The notes: generated from the letters alone by a model not told the origin. Counted from the stretch's first letter, positions 8,427 through 18,254 are shown. The stretch is 49,291 nt of DNA from Allobacillus saliphilus (GCF_018138385.1 NZ_JAGSIE010000022.1:1-49291); one strand, 5' to 3'. Numbers and translations: made by a program.

Positions 8427-8458
8427 AATATCTCTTCAATAGTGGAGGGATATTTTTT
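8427..8458 (+). terminator. Terminator of the phospholipase-like gene
   Basis: AATATCTCTTC (8427-8437) pairs with GGAGGGATATT (8444-8454), including two G-U pairs, then TTTT. Confidence 0.7.
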
Positions 8459-8466
8459 CATAAGCC

Positions 8467-8497
8467 TAAAAAATCCCCCGAACAATCTGTCCGAGGG
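8467..8497 (-). terminator. Terminator of rlmCD
   Basis: On the minus strand CCCTCGGAC pairs with GTTCGGGGG (8497-8475, two wobble pairs), loop AGATT, followed by ATTTTTTA. Confidence 0.75.
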
Positions 8498-8533
8498 GCA
8501 TAATAATCCACTGAATATGAATTTGTTATTAAC

Positions 8534-9904
8534 CTAAGCCTTTTTCACAATCTCCGTCACAGTTTCAATATGACTACTCTGCGGAAACATGTCGACTGGC
8601 TGAATTTGTTTAGCTTCATACCCTGCTTCATCTAATACTTTTAAATCACGTGCCAATGTTGATGGGTTACAGGAGACGTAGACGATACGATCTGGGTTCA
8701 TTCCGACCATTGCGTCCAGCAGTTCTTCGTCGCACCCTTTTCTTGGTGGATCGACAACAATCACATCAGGTCTCAATCCTTGTGCGTGCCACCAAGGCAT
8801 GACTTTTTCGGCTTGTCCGACGTAAAATTCGGTGTTGGTCAATCGGTTGTGCTTCGCATTATCTTTCGCGTTATCAATTGCTTGGCGGACAACCTCGACA
8901 CCATAAACCTTTTTGGCATGTTGAGCGAGGAACAAAGATATGGTTCCAATACCGCAATAAGCATCGATTACCGTTTCATTACCACTTAACTGCGCATACT
9001 CTAACGTTTTCGCGTACAGCTTTTCCGTTTGTAGTGGATTAATTTGATAGAACGAATGTGCACCGATATTAAATTCTAAGTCATCTATTCGATCGGTAAT
9101 CGTATCACTACCCCAAACTGTCTTTGACTCTGGACCCATAATCACATTCGTTTTCTTCGTGTTAATATTATGAATGATACTTTTCACATCCGGGTCGATG
9201 GCTTGAATTTTTTCAATAAGCTGTTCCTTTTTAGGAAGTTCTTTCGTGTTGGTCACGAGTATGACCATCATTTCGTTTGTATGTTGTCCTGTTCGCACAA
9301 TGACATGACGAATAACTCCTCGGTGGGTGTCCTCGTCATATGGTTCGATATGGAGCTCTTCGAAAAGATTCGCCATTTCTTGGATTAATTTATCATTTTG
9401 CGGGTGTTGAACCGGGCATGAGTCCATGTCGATGATATTATGGGATCGTTTTTGGTAGAAGCCTGTGATGACTTTTCCTTCCAGTTTACCGACTGGAATT
9501 GATACTTTGTTGCGGTAATCCCATGGGTTTTCCATGCCAATTGTTGGGTGGACAGGGACATCAGGCAAATGAGCAATTTTTCGCATCACGTCTTTTACTT
9601 GTTTTTGTTTCATTTCAAGCTGGCGTTCGTATGTCATATGTTGTAGCTGACATCCGCCACATTGAAAGAAGATATCACATGGCGGTGTCGTCCGATGTTC
9701 ACTTTCCTCATATAGTTCGATCAATTTGCCGAAACCGAAGTTTTTCCGTGTTTTCACGACTTTAACCTTCGCTTTTTCACCCGGTAATCCGTATGGAATA
9801 AACAAAGGATAGCCATCTACTTTCGCAACGCCGTCTCCTTCGTGTGTTAGATCTTCGAATGTAACATCGATATATTGATTTTTTTCTACAGGTGCTTTTG
9901 CCAT
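8534..9904 (-). CDS. rlmCD: 23S rRNA (uracil-C5)-methyltransferase RlmCD
   Basis: A 456-residue SAM-dependent methyltransferase with an N-terminal TRAM domain (IDVTFEDLTHEGDGVAKVDG). The [4Fe-4S] ligands are intact: PPCDIFFQCGGCQLQHM gives CX5CX2C, and a fourth Cys lies in DSCPVQHP. The SAM motif is [11 protein letters not shown] and the nucleophile is in SCNPSTLARD. In B. subtilis the orthologue YefA methylates both U747 and U1939 of 23S rRNA, and it lies next to the dagK gene (yerQ) there, as here. Its own terminator follows. It is a paralogue of the gene at 5976, from which it is separated by the YjcZ and phospholipase-like genes. Confidence 0.93.
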   Translation of the reverse strand: MAKAPVEKNQYIDVTFEDLTHEGDGVAKVDGYPLFIPYGLPGEKAKVKVVKTRKNFGFGKLIELYEESEHRTTPPCDIFFQCGGCQLQHMTYERQLEMKQKQVKDVMRKIAHLPDVPVHPTIGMENPWDYRNKVSIPVGKLEGKVITGFYQKRSHNIIDMDSCPVQHPQNDKLIQEMANLFEELHIEPYDEDTHRGVIRHVIVRTGQHTNEMMVILVTNTKELPKKEQLIEKIQAIDPDVKSIIHNINTKKTNVIMGPESKTVWGSDTITDRIDDLEFNIGAHSFYQINPLQTEKLYAKTLEYAQLSGNETVIDAYCGIGTISLFLAQHAKKVYGVEVVRQAIDNAKDNAKHNRLTNTEFYVGQAEKVMPWWHAQGLRPDVIVVDPPRKGCDEELLDAMVGMNPDRIVYVSCNPSTLARDLKVLDEAGYEAKQIQPVDMFPQSSHIETVTEIVKKA

Positions 9905-10153
9905 ATTTCATTCCGTCCTTTATGTGTTGGTGGTTTCATTATATAGGAAGTACCTCTTTTTTCCCAAACCTAAGTTAAAACCGATCGCTTTGTTACAATC
10001 TTTCTTAAAATGAAACAATTACTTAACGATTATGTAATTCCAATTGCTTGCTAACTAATGTATAATGTATATAAACAATTCAGAAAATTTTAAGGCATAA
10101 TGATTTGCGCATGATTATTCGACAAAATTGTAAATGAGTAAGGAGGAGATCTC

Positions 10154-10351
10154 ATGTACATAGTTGCTAGAAACGTTAATGGAAGAACAGAATACTTAAA
10201 AGATTCAAGTAGTACGTCGAACAAGACATTTGATGATTTCTCTATTGCAGAAAACTTCGTAAAAAAGTTAAATACGCATACGCAATCAGACAAAAAGTGG
10301 TATGTCATGGAATTGGAAGATGAACATCAAGATGAAATCTTGCCTAAGTAA
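10154..10351 (+). CDS. Uncharacterised 65-aa protein
   Basis: A short, soluble, polar protein (MYIVARNVNG..., KKWYVMELEDEHQDE). I do not recognise a family. The gene looks real: AAGGAGGAG lies about 8 nt before the ATG, a TATAAT with a poor -35 is about 95 bp upstream, and a strong terminator follows directly after the stop. It is divergent from rlmCD and convergent with dagK. No membrane segment or cysteine is present. Confidence 0.72.
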   Translation: MYIVARNVNGRTEYLKDSSSTSNKTFDDFSIAENFVKKLNTHTQSDKKWYVMELEDEHQDEILPK

Positions 10352-10358
10352 AGTAAAA

Positions 10359-10418
10359 TAAAGTAGTTCAAGAAAGGTGTTAATGTTAATCAAAATCCCT
10401 CCTTGAACTACTTTTTAA
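10359..10418. terminator. Shared terminator of convergent 65-aa gene and dagK
   Basis: A perfect 12-bp stem, AAGTAGTTCAAG (10361-10372) with CTTGAACTACTT (10402-10413), followed by TTTAATTTT on the plus strand and TATTTTACTTT on the minus strand. Confidence 0.85.
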
Positions 10419-10428
10419 TTTTCGCTCA

Positions 10429-11334
10429 CTATTCGCTTTCTCCAAAATGTTCCTCTGGTACGAAAAATTCTATATGCTTGTGAAGATTCGTGAACGTACC
10501 CGGAAGCTTTCCTCCGTATTCACCATCAATATTCAACAGCAATTCATCTCGCGGTTCAACAACGATTTCTTTTGCATGAGTATATATGACTTTATCGTCA
10601 TCAATATGTTGTCCCCTCAACGCTTTGTTTGCCAATAACAGAAACTCAGCTAAGTTTGTTTTCTTCAAAATTAGCAGATCGAAATATCCATCGTTCATGA
10701 CAGCATTGGGTGCAAGTCTTTCAAAACCACCGATTGAATTCGTATTCGCAACTAGAAAAAGCATGATTTCCTCTTCACATACATTTCCGTCATATTCGAT
10801 TTTGACATACGCCGGGCGTATAGAAGGTAACATCTCGACTCCCTTTAAGTAATACGCAAGCTGGCCTAACAACGCTTTTTGCTTGCTGGAAGTTTCATAC
10901 GTTAATTCTGTCAGTCTCCCACCGCCGGCGATGTTCATGAAATGTTTGTCGTTCACTTTCCCGATATCAAGCTTTTTTGAGTAACCTTTCAAAATCAGCT
11001 CAGTCGCTTTTCTTGGATCTCGAGGTAGCTTTAACGCTCTGGCAAAATCATTTGTTGTCCCCATTGGCAATATGCCGAGTTTCGGCCGGTAAGGTTGGTC
11101 CGCATAACCATGAATCACTTCATTCAGCGTACCATCTCCTCCAGCTGCCACGACGAGATCATACTGTCGTTCACAAGCGGTTTGTGCAGCTAATGTAGCA
11201 TCACCTTCACCTGTTGTGGCATGCGCTGATGTTTCATAGCCTGCCTTTTCCAACATTTCCAAGACATCAGGTAAATACTTTCGCATGCCTTCTTTACCTG
11301 ATGTCGGATTATAAATTACTCGAGCACGTTTCAT
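10429..11334 (-). CDS. dagK: Diacylglycerol kinase (DagK/YerQ type)
   Basis: A 301-residue soluble lipid kinase of the DAGK catalytic family. It phosphorylates diacylglycerol, recycling the lipid released by lipoteichoic acid synthesis into phosphatidic acid. The nucleotide-binding motif AAGGDGTLNEVIHG and the LGILPMGTTNDFARAL block are intact, and the C-terminal NIDGEYGGKLPG motif is present. AAGGTGA precedes the ATG. It follows gatB on the same strand by 67 bp, as in B. subtilis (gatB ... yerQ), and may be transcribed partly from the gat promoter. Confidence 0.94.
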   Translation of the reverse strand: MKRARVIYNPTSGKEGMRKYLPDVLEMLEKAGYETSAHATTGEGDATLAAQTACERQYDLVVAAGGDGTLNEVIHGYADQPYRPKLGILPMGTTNDFARALKLPRDPRKATELILKGYSKKLDIGKVNDKHFMNIAGGGRLTELTYETSSKQKALLGQLAYYLKGVEMLPSIRPAYVKIEYDGNVCEEEIMLFLVANTNSIGGFERLAPNAVMNDGYFDLLILKKTNLAEFLLLANKALRGQHIDDDKVIYTHAKEIVVEPRDELLLNIDGEYGGKLPGTFTNLHKHIEFFVPEEHFGESE

Positions 11335-11401
11335 CGTCTCACCTTCGTTCAGCTTGTACTCTTTCGTCGTTGCACATCGTTGTTGTTGGATTATATTCTT
11401 T

Positions 11402-12832
11402 TTATCGTTTGTCTATTTCTTCTTTTAAAATTTTGTTGACCATTGGTGGATTCGCTTGACCTTTTGTTTTCTTCATCACTTGACCGACTAGGAAACCAAG
11501 GGCACGGTCTTTACCGTTTTTATAGTCAACGATTGATTGTTCGTTTTCATTTAAGATTTCTGTAATGATTTCACGCAACTGATTTTCATCAGAGATTTGA
11601 ACGAGTCCTTTTTCTTTGACGATCTTCTCTGGGTCGCCGCCTTGCTTCATCAGTTCTGTAATGACTTTTTTCGCAAGTTTACTAGATAGCGTTCCTTCGT
11701 CGATTAATTTCGTCATTTTTGCCAAGCTCTCTGGAGTAACTTTCAAATCACTTAATTCCAGTTGTTGCTTGTTCATATGCGCAGAAATATCTCCCATCAA
11801 CCAGTTGGTTGCTTGTTTCGCATCAGCACCGTGCTTGACGGTTTCCTCAAAGAAATCAGACATTTCTTTCGTTGACGTTAAAACTTCTGCGTCATATTGA
11901 TCAAGGCCTAGCTCTTCGACATAACGTTTCTTACGGGCTTCTGGCAGCTCAGGGATAGACTGGCGTACTTGTTCCTTCCACTCATCACTAATATAAAGTG
12001 GCACTAAGTCTGGCTCAGGGAAGTAACGATAATCGTCCGATCCTTCCTTGATCCGCATGAGAACTGTCTCTTTTGTTTTCTCATCATAGCGACGTGTTTC
12101 TTGAAGGATTTCTCCTCCCATGCGAAGTACTTTTTCCTGACGTTTTTGTTCGAATTCAAGTCCTTGGCGAACAAAGTTAAAGGAGTTCAAGTTTTTCAGT
12201 TCTGTTTTCATCCCGAATTCTTCTTGTCCGACCGGGCGCAAGGAAAGGTTCGCATCACAACGAAGGGAGCCTTCCTGCATTTTCACGTCTGAAACACCGG
12301 TGAACTGGATAATATTGCGCAGTTTTTCTAAGTAAGCATATGCTTCATCAGGTGTGCGGATATCTGGCTCAGAAACAATTTCAATGAGTGGTGTTCCTTG
12401 ACGGTTGTAATCCACATAAGAATAACCGTCATCACCGTGTGTTAATTTCCCAGCATCTTCTTCCATATGCAAACGAGTTATCCCGATTTTTTTCTTCTTG
12501 CCGTCGACTTCTATTTCAATCCAACCATTTTCACCAATCGGTTGATCAAATTGAGAGATTTGATAAGCTTTCGGGTTGTCTGGATAGAAATAGTTTTTTC
12601 GATCAAATTTTGTATCTGTTGCAATATCACAGTTTAGCGCCATCGCAGCTCGCATCGCAAAATTGACGGCTTCTTTATTTAACACCGGCAATACGCCTGG
12701 ATAGCCTAAGTCAATTGGATTGACGTTAGAGTTCGGTTCGTCACCAAAAGCATTTGGACTCGGGCTGAAAATTTTTGATTTTGTCTTAAGTTCGACGTGT
12801 ACTTCGAGCCCTATGACTGTTTCAAAGTTCAT
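11402..12832 (-). CDS. gatB: Asp/Glu-tRNA amidotransferase subunit B
   Basis: A 476-residue GatB. It activates the side chain of Glu on mischarged Glu-tRNA-Gln with ATP and accepts ammonia from GatA. The N-terminal catalytic cradle ([20 protein letters not shown]), the [17 protein letters not shown] block and the [10 protein letters not shown] block are all canonical. A helical and YqeY-like tail (about residues 330-476, ending [15 protein letters not shown]) binds tRNA. Its start directly follows the gatA stop, as usual for this operon. Confidence 0.97.
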   Translation of the reverse strand: MNFETVIGLEVHVELKTKSKIFSPSPNAFGDEPNSNVNPIDLGYPGVLPVLNKEAVNFAMRAAMALNCDIATDTKFDRKNYFYPDNPKAYQISQFDQPIGENGWIEIEVDGKKKKIGITRLHMEEDAGKLTHGDDGYSYVDYNRQGTPLIEIVSEPDIRTPDEAYAYLEKLRNIIQFTGVSDVKMQEGSLRCDANLSLRPVGQEEFGMKTELKNLNSFNFVRQGLEFEQKRQEKVLRMGGEILQETRRYDEKTKETVLMRIKEGSDDYRYFPEPDLVPLYISDEWKEQVRQSIPELPEARKKRYVEELGLDQYDAEVLTSTKEMSDFFEETVKHGADAKQATNWLMGDISAHMNKQQLELSDLKVTPESLAKMTKLIDEGTLSSKLAKKVITELMKQGGDPEKIVKEKGLVQISDENQLREIITEILNENEQSIVDYKNGKDRALGFLVGQVMKKTKGQANPPMVNKILKEEIDKR

Positions 12833-14307
12833 TAGTTGACACCCCCAATTGCTGGCTTCTGTTTATAGTGCATTGTTTGTTGCTCATACGCATGCGCAAC
12901 ACGATAGACATTGCCTTCGTCAAAGTGTTTTCCAATGATTTGCAGTCCAATTGGCATGTCGTTATCCGAATGGAAGCCACAAGGAATGGAAATCGCTGGT
13001 ACACCGGCTAAGTTGACTGGAATTGTCAAAATATCATTTGCATACATGGTGAGTGGGTCGTCGATTTGTTCACCGATTTTGAACGCTGTTGTCGGTGAAG
13101 TTGGTCCAACGATGACATCGTAGTTTTCGAAAACTTTTTCAAAGTCCTCTGTGATTAAACGGCGAACTTGCTGTGCTTTTTTATAATATGCATCATAATA
13201 GCCTGAGCTTAATGCGAACGTTCCTAACATAATCCGACGCTTCACCTCATCACCGAAACCTTTACTTCTCGATTGTTTGTATAATTCAATCAAGTTGTCT
13301 GCATTTTCAGCGCGTTTTCCGTAACGAATCCCGTCAAAACGAGCGAGATTAGCAGAAGCTTCAGAGGAAGCAAGCATGTAGTACGTTGCAATTGCGTATT
13401 TTGAGTGTGGTAAAGAAACTTCATCCACTTCAGCACCGAGCTCTTTTAATGTATCAATCGCTTGATTAATTTTATTGGCAACCTCTTCGTCGACGCCTTC
13501 TTGGAGATATTCTTTTGGTACAGCGACTTTTAATCCTTTAATATCACCAGTTAATGCTTCCTGGAAATTTGGAACGTCTATGTTTGCACTCGTAGGATCC
13601 ATCTCGTCTACACCTGAAATGACTTCAAGAATTCGAGCATTATCTTCAACGGTTCTTGTCAATGGACCGACTTGATCGAGTGATGAAGCGAATGCGACCA
13701 ATCCAAAGCGTGAAACTCGTCCATAAGTAGGTTTCATACCGACTACACCGCAGTAGGATGCTGGTTGACGAACAGAACCGCCTGTATCAGAACCTAATGC
13801 AAATGGTACTTGGCCGGCTGCTACAGCTGCTGCTGAACCACCGCTTGATCCTCCTGGTACATAGTCTTTATTCCAAGGATTTGTCGTTTTTTTGTAAGCT
13901 GAATTTTCAGTTGAAGAACCCATTGCGAATTCATCCATATTCAATTTACCGATATTGATGGCATTCGCATTTTTGAGCTTCGTAATAACGGTTGCATCAT
14001 ATAATGGGTCTTCGAAATTACTGAGAAATTCACTTGCACAAGTCGTCTTTAAATCTTTCGTCATAATATTATCTTTGATACCGATTGGCATACCAAACAA
14101 TAGGAATTGATCAGCGTCGATTCCTTCTTCGTCCAATTGCTTCGCTTGTTCCAATGCAGCTTCTTTATTTAATGTCAAAAATGCATTTACTTGGTCATCG
14201 GTTTCTTCAATTCGGTCAAAGCATGCTTGTGTTAATTCAGTTACCGTAATTTCTTTGTTGCTTAATTTTTCCTGTAGCTCTTTTATTGTTAAATCTAATA
14301 AAGACAC
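12832..14307 (-). CDS. gatA: Asp/Glu-tRNA amidotransferase subunit A
   Basis: A 491-residue amidase-signature enzyme that hydrolyses glutamine and channels ammonia to GatB. The Ser-cisSer-Lys triad is visible: Lys in GIKDNI, and the serines in [14 protein letters not shown] and [16 protein letters not shown]. The length is normal. GAGGG precedes its ATG, 12 nt after the gatC stop. It shares one base with the gatB start region, which supports coupled translation. Confidence 0.97.
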   Translation of the reverse strand: MSLLDLTIKELQEKLSNKEITVTELTQACFDRIEETDDQVNAFLTLNKEAALEQAKQLDEEGIDADQFLLFGMPIGIKDNIMTKDLKTTCASEFLSNFEDPLYDATVITKLKNANAINIGKLNMDEFAMGSSTENSAYKKTTNPWNKDYVPGGSSGGSAAAVAAGQVPFALGSDTGGSVRQPASYCGVVGMKPTYGRVSRFGLVAFASSLDQVGPLTRTVEDNARILEVISGVDEMDPTSANIDVPNFQEALTGDIKGLKVAVPKEYLQEGVDEEVANKINQAIDTLKELGAEVDEVSLPHSKYAIATYYMLASSEASANLARFDGIRYGKRAENADNLIELYKQSRSKGFGDEVKRRIMLGTFALSSGYYDAYYKKAQQVRRLITEDFEKVFENYDVIVGPTSPTTAFKIGEQIDDPLTMYANDILTIPVNLAGVPAISIPCGFHSDNDMPIGLQIIGKHFDEGNVYRVAHAYEQQTMHYKQKPAIGGVN

Positions 14308-14319
14308 CTGGTTCCCTCC

Positions 14320-14613
14320 TTATTCCAAAATTGATGGCACACGGAATTGACCATCTGCTTTGTCTGGTGCGTTTTTTAATGCTTCTTCTTTTGTAATCCA
14401 ATCTTTTGGTTCATCTTCACGGAATACGTTTTTCATATCTAGTACATGCGTCATTGGTTTGACGTTACTTGTATCTACCTCACTCAATTGCTCGGAGAAA
14501 TTAATGATGGAGCTTAATTGCTCACTATATTTTTCCGCTTCCTCATCTGTAATCGCAAGTCTTGCCAAATTAGCGACATGCTTCACATCTTCAGTTGAAA
14601 TCTTTTTAGACAT
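14320..14613 (-). CDS. gatC: Asp/Glu-tRNA amidotransferase subunit C
   Basis: A 97-residue GatC, the small subunit that clamps GatA and GatB together. It begins [19 protein letters not shown] and ends with the conserved [12 protein letters not shown] longer frame exists upstream to 14640, but ATG 14613 has a clear GGAGG 7 nt before it and matches the family N-terminus. It is first in the gatCAB operon. Confidence 0.95.
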   Translation of the reverse strand: MSKKISTEDVKHVANLARLAITDEEAEKYSEQLSSIINFSEQLSEVDTSNVKPMTHVLDMKNVFREDEPKDWITKEEALKNAPDKADGQFRVPSILE

Positions 14614-14685
14614 TCTGGCACCTCCAATTATTCCATCCATCTATATGTAACATTATGAATCAAAAATAACCTTACAATACTCTCT

Positions 14686-14715
14686 ATCATAGCAAAATAA
14701 CCATTTGCATGGCAA
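14686..14715 (-). promoter_or_regulatory. SigA promoter of gatCAB
   Basis: On the minus strand TTGCCA (14715-14710), an 18-bp spacer, and TATGAT (14691-14686) preceded by a TGC extension. It lies about 75 bp upstream of gatC. Confidence 0.65.
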
Positions 14716-14867
14716 CGATTACTATACGTTAAGAACCCTTAAATAAATTGGGTCCAAGATGGTGACTCAGGGGATTGTATGGCTCTCTTGTTTTAGCTAG
14801 CAAGATTTGTGGATGGGCCCTCGACTTCCTCTTGAAATATCTTTCTATACAAAATAATAAGATTAGA

Positions 14868-14896
14868 CTGACAAATTTATTTATTTCCTTTATAAT
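14868..14896 (+). promoter_or_regulatory. SigA promoter of the oligoendopeptidase gene
   Basis: CTGACA (14868-14873), 17 bp, then a perfect TATAAT (14891-14896). It lies about 37 bp before the start codon. Confidence 0.75.
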
Positions 14897-14932
14897 ACTT
14901 AGTATCACGAAATAGTTTAGAGGAGGAATTAC

Positions 14933-16732
14933 ATGGCACAACGTAAGAAGCGTTCAGAAGTTCCTGTTGAACAAACATGGAACTTAGAGGATTTATTCTC
15001 GACTCCTGCTGATTGGGAAGAAGCGAGAATGGAATTGGAGGATGAGTTGCCGACGGTTACGCAATATGAAGGGCGACTGCACGAAGGTGCCGACGTTTTG
15101 TATGATTGCCTCGAAGCTCAAACGGCGTTGATCGAAAAAGCAACACTCGTGGCTACATATGCAAACCTACGAAGTTCAGAAGATGGAACGAATGCAGAGA
15201 ATCAAGCGAATTCTGCCAAAGTTTCAAGTACACTTGCCAAAGTTGGTGCTGCTTTATCTTTTGTGAATTCAGAGATTTTGGCATTACCTGAAGGTACCAT
15301 TGAAAAGTATCTCAATGAAAATGATCACTTAACTGACTATCAATTGGTTTTACAAGACTTATTGGAAGAAAAACCATATACTTTATCTGCTGAAACGGAA
15401 AAAGTATTAGCTTCACTCGGACAAGTAACTGATGCACCTTATATGATTTATCAGCGGAGCAAATCTTCGGACATGGATTTCAAAGATTTTGAACACGATG
15501 GTGAGACATATGCGAATTCATTTGCTTTGTTTGAAGATGAATATGAACTTTCACCTCAGACGGCGATTCGTCATAAAGCCTACGAATCGTTCGTTGAAAC
15601 ATTAAAAAACTATCAAAATACATTTGCTGCTACGTATTCTACAGAAGTGACAAAGCAAGTTACGCTAGCAAAAGTTCGCGGCTATGAAAACGTCACGCAA
15701 ATGTTGTTACAGCCTCAAAAAGTAACAGAAGAAATGTATCATAATCAGCTAGATGTCATTCAAAAAGAATTGGCACCACATATGCAACGTTATGCTAAGC
15801 TGAAAAAACGTGTCCTCGGTTTAGAGAAGATGTCTTTTGTCGACTTAAAAGCTCCATTGGACCCAGATTTTAACCCACAATCTTCTTATGAAGAAGTGTG
15901 CGACACCATTCTTCATGCATTGCAAGTGATGGGGCCTGAATATACGGACGCGATGAAAAAAGCAATGACTGAGCGTTGGGTCGATTATGCTGATAACGTC
16001 GGAAAATCAACAGGTGCATTTTGTTCGAGTCCATATGGCTCCCATCCTTATATCTTACTGACGTTTACCGGTAACATGCGTGGCGGATTTATATTGGCAC
16101 ACGAACTAGGACACGCAGGACATTTTTATTTCGCAAATCAAAATCAGCGAATTTTTAATACACGCCCATCCACTTATTTCATTGAAGCACCTTCTACCTT
16201 AAACGAGTTGCTTCTAGCCGATCACCTATTAGAAAATACTGATGACCCACGGATGCGTCGTTGGATTATTTTGCAACTGCTTGGTACGTATTACCATAAC
16301 TTCGTGACTCATTTGCTCGAAGGAGAATATCAACGCCGGGTTTATTCTTTGGCCGAGCAGGGCATTCCGTTAACCGCTCATACGTTATCTGATCAGAAAG
16401 GTAAAGCGTTGAAAAACTTCTGGGGAGATACTGTCGAAATTGATGAAGGAGCAAAGCTCACTTGGATGCGCCAGCCACATTATTATATGGGTCTTTATCC
16501 GTATACGTATTCAGCTGGGCTCACCGCTTCAACTGCCGTACATCAGTTGTTTAAAGAAGAAGGTCAGCCGGCGATTGATCGTTGGATGGAAGTTTTAAAA
16601 ATGGGCGGAACGAAAACGCCTCTTGAATTAATGAAATACGCAGGTGTCGATATGTCTACACCAGACGCTGTGAAAAAAGCTGTTGCATATGTCGGTTCAC
16701 TCGTTGACGAACTTGAAAAAAGCTATGAATAA
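14933..16732 (+). CDS. pepF: M3-family oligoendopeptidase F
   Basis: A 599-residue cytoplasmic zinc metallopeptidase that cleaves short peptides. The zinc motif HELGH (His390-Glu391...His394, in LAHELGHAGHF) is intact. A downstream Glu in the EAPSTLNELL segment supplies the third ligand, and the YSAGLTASTAVHQLF region is typical of PepF. AGAGGAGG precedes the ATG, and a good SigA promoter is just upstream. It is divergent from gatCAB and ends in a strong terminator shared with the convergent GrpB gene. Confidence 0.95.
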   Translation: MAQRKKRSEVPVEQTWNLEDLFSTPADWEEARMELEDELPTVTQYEGRLHEGADVLYDCLEAQTALIEKATLVATYANLRSSEDGTNAENQANSAKVSSTLAKVGAALSFVNSEILALPEGTIEKYLNENDHLTDYQLVLQDLLEEKPYTLSAETEKVLASLGQVTDAPYMIYQRSKSSDMDFKDFEHDGETYANSFALFEDEYELSPQTAIRHKAYESFVETLKNYQNTFAATYSTEVTKQVTLAKVRGYENVTQMLLQPQKVTEEMYHNQLDVIQKELAPHMQRYAKLKKRVLGLEKMSFVDLKAPLDPDFNPQSSYEEVCDTILHALQVMGPEYTDAMKKAMTERWVDYADNVGKSTGAFCSSPYGSHPYILLTFTGNMRGGFILAHELGHAGHFYFANQNQRIFNTRPSTYFIEAPSTLNELLLADHLLENTDDPRMRRWIILQLLGTYYHNFVTHLLEGEYQRRVYSLAEQGIPLTAHTLSDQKGKALKNFWGDTVEIDEGAKLTWMRQPHYYMGLYPYTYSAGLTASTAVHQLFKEEGQPAIDRWMEVLKMGGTKTPLELMKYAGVDMSTPDAVKKAVAYVGSLVDELEKSYE

Positions 16733-16738
16733 ATTTAG

Positions 16739-16782
16739 AGAAAGACAGAACTTCAAGGTTAGTTGAGGTTCTGTCTTTCTTT
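16739..16782. terminator. Terminator between convergent pepF and GrpB gene
   Basis: An 18-bp stem from 16739-16756 (AGAAAGACAGAAC...) to 16763-16780, with one wobble pair and a 6-nt loop. T's lie within and after the stem on the plus strand. The stop of the opposing gene lies inside it. Confidence 0.85.
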
Positions 16783-17286
16783 ATGCCAGATGAGTGCCTT
16801 TTGCTCAAGTTCTTTGATGAGATTCTCTTTACCTTTTATATAAGACACCATATCTGTAGGGAATTTTTTTGCTAGATTCACTTTTAATAAACCATATCGT
16901 CCACGCTCAGTCGGATGTGACCTTAAATAATCTCGAAAGACCAAATGACGATGAATGTGAGAACTGCCTTCTTGAAAAATATGTACGTGATGCGTTCGGT
17001 TCTCTTTAGCTTTCGGAAAGTACCTTCTACCCGGGATGCCAAATTCTCCTTTCGGTAGATAACCAAGCTCTTTCATCTTTTCATTTACTGCGTCTATTTT
17101 TTCGATTGATTTCACAACAGGCATCATGTCGATGATCGGCTTGGCACTCAACCCTGGAATTGACGTACTGCCGATGTGGTGAATTTCTAGCAACTCCACT
17201 CCAAAAACGTTCTTTAGTCGTTCCGCTTCTTCCTGAAATAGAATAGGCCATTTTTCATTATAGGCCGTCACTTCGACTTTTCGCAT
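16759..17286 (-). CDS. GrpB family protein (UPF0157)
   Basis: A 175-residue protein of the GrpB family, a nucleotidyltransferase-like fold. The signature HHIGSTSIPGLSAKPIIDMM and the HHVHIFQEGS and FRDYLRSHP blocks are canonical. Biochemical function is not established for most members; some are fused to dephospho-CoA kinase. GGAGGTGA lies just before the ATG. It is divergent from the PP-loop gene. Confidence 0.9.
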   Translation of the reverse strand: MRKVEVTAYNEKWPILFQEEAERLKNVFGVELLEIHHIGSTSIPGLSAKPIIDMMPVVKSIEKIDAVNEKMKELGYLPKGEFGIPGRRYFPKAKENRTHHVHIFQEGSSHIHRHLVFRDYLRSHPTERGRYGLLKVNLAKKFPTDMVSYIKGKENLIKELEQKALIWHKERQNLN

Positions 17287-17384
17287 AATGTCACCTCCCT
17301 TATTCGCTTATTATATCGTAATTCAATTCTCTAGCTGAATTTAATAAATTTCGATAAACTAGTTTGAGTAGGAGGTTTTTACAT

Positions 17385-18062
17385 ATGGTTAGAAAAGTTT
17401 GGGTTTCTCATAGCGGTGGGAAAGACTCAATGCTCGCCTTACATCGAATGATGAACCAATCAGATATTGAAGTCGTAGGTTTGCTGACGACAATCACTGA
17501 AGGATTTGAACGTTCCACTACCCATGGCATCAGGGAAGAACTCATCGATTTACAAGCCGAACTTTTAGGATTACCGATACACAAAGTTTTTTTACCGAAA
17601 GATCCATCCAACGAAAATTACAACCTACGAATTTTCGATGCTTATCAAAAAGCACGGGATGAAGGGGTTTCTCACATTGTTTTCGGTGATATTTTACTGA
17701 AAGATGTTCGTGATTATCGAGAACAACAAGTACAGGAATCGGGATTAGAAGCGATTTTTCCATTATGGGGCGAATCGACAGATGATTTAATCCATGAATT
17801 CACTGGACTTGGTTACGAAACAATCATCACGACAATTGATCCAAAGACTGTGCCAATTACTTTTTTAGGAGAAAAAATAACGACAGATTTATTAGAAGCT
17901 CTGCCAGAAAACGTTGATGTATGCGGTGAAAATGGTGAGTTTCATACATTTGTAGTTGGCGGTCCGTTATTTGAGCGACCACTCCCTTATGAGGTTAGTG
18001 AACAAACGCATGAAGGACCTTATTATACATATATCGATTTAGTTAGGAGCGAAACAACATGA
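17385..18062 (+). CDS. Dph6-like ATP-pyrophosphatase (diphthine-ammonia ligase family)
   Basis: A 225-residue PP-loop protein. SGGKDSMLALHRM near the N-terminus is the ATP-pyrophosphatase loop, and GENGEFHTFVVGGPLF near the C-terminus is the conserved Dph6/DUF71 block. In eukaryotes and archaea Dph6 amidates diphthine on EF-2. Bacteria lack diphthamide, so the substrate here is unknown. ATG 17385 is chosen over an in-frame start at 17364 because AGGAGG (17370-17375) lies between them. Its TGA overlaps the ATG of the following small membrane protein gene, so the two are coupled. Confidence 0.88.
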   Translation: MVRKVWVSHSGGKDSMLALHRMMNQSDIEVVGLLTTITEGFERSTTHGIREELIDLQAELLGLPIHKVFLPKDPSNENYNLRIFDAYQKARDEGVSHIVFGDILLKDVRDYREQQVQESGLEAIFPLWGESTDDLIHEFTGLGYETIITTIDPKTVPITFLGEKITTDLLEALPENVDVCGENGEFHTFVVGGPLFERPLPYEVSEQTHEGPYYTYIDLVRSETT

Positions 18063-18232
18063 CAGACAAGGATAAAGAAAAATCAAGTTTGATTCCCGAT
18101 ATGGTCATTGGCGTATTGATTGCCATTGCCGTTTGGCTCGTTACCGATAACCTAGTAACTGGAATTGCTATAGGTGTCACGATCGGTGCAGGGCTCAATG
18201 TAATTAAAGAAATGAAAAATCGGAGAGACTAG
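18059..18232 (+). CDS. Small membrane protein, 57 aa, coupled to the Dph6-like gene
   Basis: A 57-residue protein with a short charged head (MTDKDKEKSS), a long hydrophobic stretch (MVIGVLIAIAVWLV and GIAIGVTIGAGL, one or two membrane segments) and a basic tail (KEMKNRRD). No family recognised. Its ATG overlaps the preceding stop as ATGA, and AGGAG lies just upstream inside the Dph6-like gene, so translation is supported. The 21-bp tandem array begins 22 bp after its stop. Confidence 0.7.
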   Translation: MTDKDKEKSSLIPDMVIGVLIAIAVWLVTDNLVTGIAIGVTIGAGLNVIKEMKNRRD

Positions 18233-18254
18233 ATTCGATACGACGCGATGTGTT

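Noticed and set aside
14641-14932. Leader RNA or T-box between gatC and pepF
   Set aside because: The AGGGTGG-type box is absent. The region holds two divergent SigA promoters and nothing else recognisable.
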